This document shows positions 4,881 through 5,424 of a stretch of DNA of 5,424 bases, one piece after another; within the stretch, counting starts at the first letter, position 1, and every line of letters begins with the position of its first letter. The stretch is from an uncultured Bacteroidia bacterium (GTDB taxonomy: Bacteria; Bacteroidota; Bacteroidia; Bacteroidales; UBA932): assembly GCA_902796455.1 (NCBI GenBank), contig CADBPH010000131.1, positions 1-5,424 on the forward strand, in the 5' to 3' direction. A program made the position numbers and the translations under genes. A model generated the notes under the pieces. The model saw only the letters and a program-made list of their open reading frames with translations, searched no databases and was not told the DNA's origin.

Positions 4881-5424
4881 ATTTTTTCGGGCTTCCCGGG
4901 ACAGGGACGGTGCACTTGGACATATCCATGGGTCCCAACTCGAGTTTCTCCGGCATGTAATCCAGTTCGGATGCACTGATTTCATCCCAGGTAACGGTTT
5001 TTCCCGTGTACGCAGCCTCGCGGCCCATGGCACCGGAAAGAGAAGAGATACCGGTTTCGCCGGCTTCGACATGCGCCTCACCCTTGCGGATGTGGTTGAC
5101 CCAGTCAACATGCTCGAGGACATACGGATTGTGCTGTTTGAACTCAGCCTTGGCCGCTTCCTCGTCGAACTGCCAGAGAATGTTGCCTTTGAGGTCGCGG
5201 ATCGCGAAATCCTTCGAACTCCAGGAACCCTTGGTCCCCTGTACGAACTCGCTGACATTGTTGGCGCAGCCGTCAATCTGGCGGCACATGCTGTGCATAT
5301 GGACGCCGTTCTCGTATTCAAAGTCTACGCTGAAGTTGTCATACTGGTCACCCGTAATCCTGCGCTGGCGGCTGCCGAAAGCCGTCGCCTTGATGGGGTG
5401 CTTGCCGATCATCCAGTTGAACAC
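4879..5424 (-). CDS. Gfo/Idh/MocA family oxidoreductase, C-terminal part (cut by window edge)
   Basis: The frame runs off the right edge, so only the last 181 residues are seen; the N-terminal Rossmann NAD(P)-binding domain and any signal peptide are outside. The visible part matches the substrate-binding C-terminal domain of the Bacteroidota branch of this family. It contains VFNWMIGKHPIKATAFGSRQ near its start, then TGDQYDNFSVDFEYENGVHMHSMCRQIDGC, and then VSEFVQGTKGSW. HVDWVNHIRKGE and an AMGREAAYTGKTVTWDE segment close to the end follow. The protein stops in a Pro/Lys-rich tail. These enzymes oxidise or reduce sugars, inositols or their derivatives with a tightly bound or free nicotinamide cofactor. 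The exact substrate is unknown. It is the most upstream gene seen of the minus-strand operon, 8 nt before the TIM-barrel gene. The first visible codon, GTG, is most likely an internal valine. Confidence 0.9.
   Translation of the reverse strand: MFNWMIGKHPIKATAFGSRQRRITGDQYDNFSVDFEYENGVHMHSMCRQIDGCANNVSEFVQGTKGSWSSKDFAIRDLKGNILWQFDEEAAKAEFKQHNPYVLEHVDWVNHIRKGEAHVEAGETGISSLSGAMGREAAYTGKTVTWDEISASELDYMPEKLELGPMDMSKCTVPVPGSPKK

Noticed and set aside
4871..4915. GTG start for the TIM-barrel protein at 4915
   Set aside because: It would add 15 residues ahead of a well-formed signal peptide and overlap the oxidoreductase gene by 37 nt.

Overview
The window looks like part of a Bacteroidota chromosome, probably Bacteroidales with GC-rich coding DNA (Alistipes/Rikenellaceae-like is a guess). 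The evidence is a promoter of the Bacteroidota type (TTTG, 20-base spacer, TATATTTG), a first gene with no Shine-Dalgarno sequence, and family types common in that phylum: ResB/CcsA cytochrome c maturation proteins, an exported TIM-barrel sugar isomerase-like lipoprotein and a Gfo/Idh/MocA oxidoreductase. I see no tRNA, rRNA, CRISPR array, insertion sequence or phage gene.

Layout. Bases 1-117 are an AT-rich regulatory region followed by a short leader. It holds a strong promoter candidate with three alternating GTTTATA/TATAAAC half-sites laid over it. Downstream on the + strand is a two-gene operon: a six-helix membrane protein of unknown function (118-735) and, 3 nt later, a 96-residue winged-helix regulator (739-1029). 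The regulator is the natural candidate to bind the half-sites. Converging on it, with only 10 nt between stop codons, is a compact minus-strand operon that enters from the right edge. In transcription order it encodes the C-terminal part of a Gfo/Idh/MocA oxidoreductase (5424-4879), a TIM-barrel lipoprotein (4870-3953), a ResB/CcsB-like protein (3950-2850), CcsA (2853-2071) and glycerate kinase (2068-1040). The junctions are an 8-nt gap, a 2-nt gap, a 4-nt overlap and a 2-nt gap, so the genes are almost certainly cotranscribed and probably translationally coupled. Their promoter lies beyond the window.

How the genes may work together. ResB and CcsA form the System II machine that exports haem and attaches it to c-type cytochromes. 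It is interleaved here with carbohydrate-type enzymes: an oxidoreductase, a hydroxypyruvate isomerase/sugar epimerase-fold protein and a kinase that feeds glycerate into glycolysis. A link between envelope sugar oxidation, cytochrome c and glycerate use is an attractive inference, but the sequence proves only the gene arrangement. The most unusual single gene is the glycerate kinase, which appears to lack roughly 25-35 residues from the middle of the family fold while keeping its conserved motifs.
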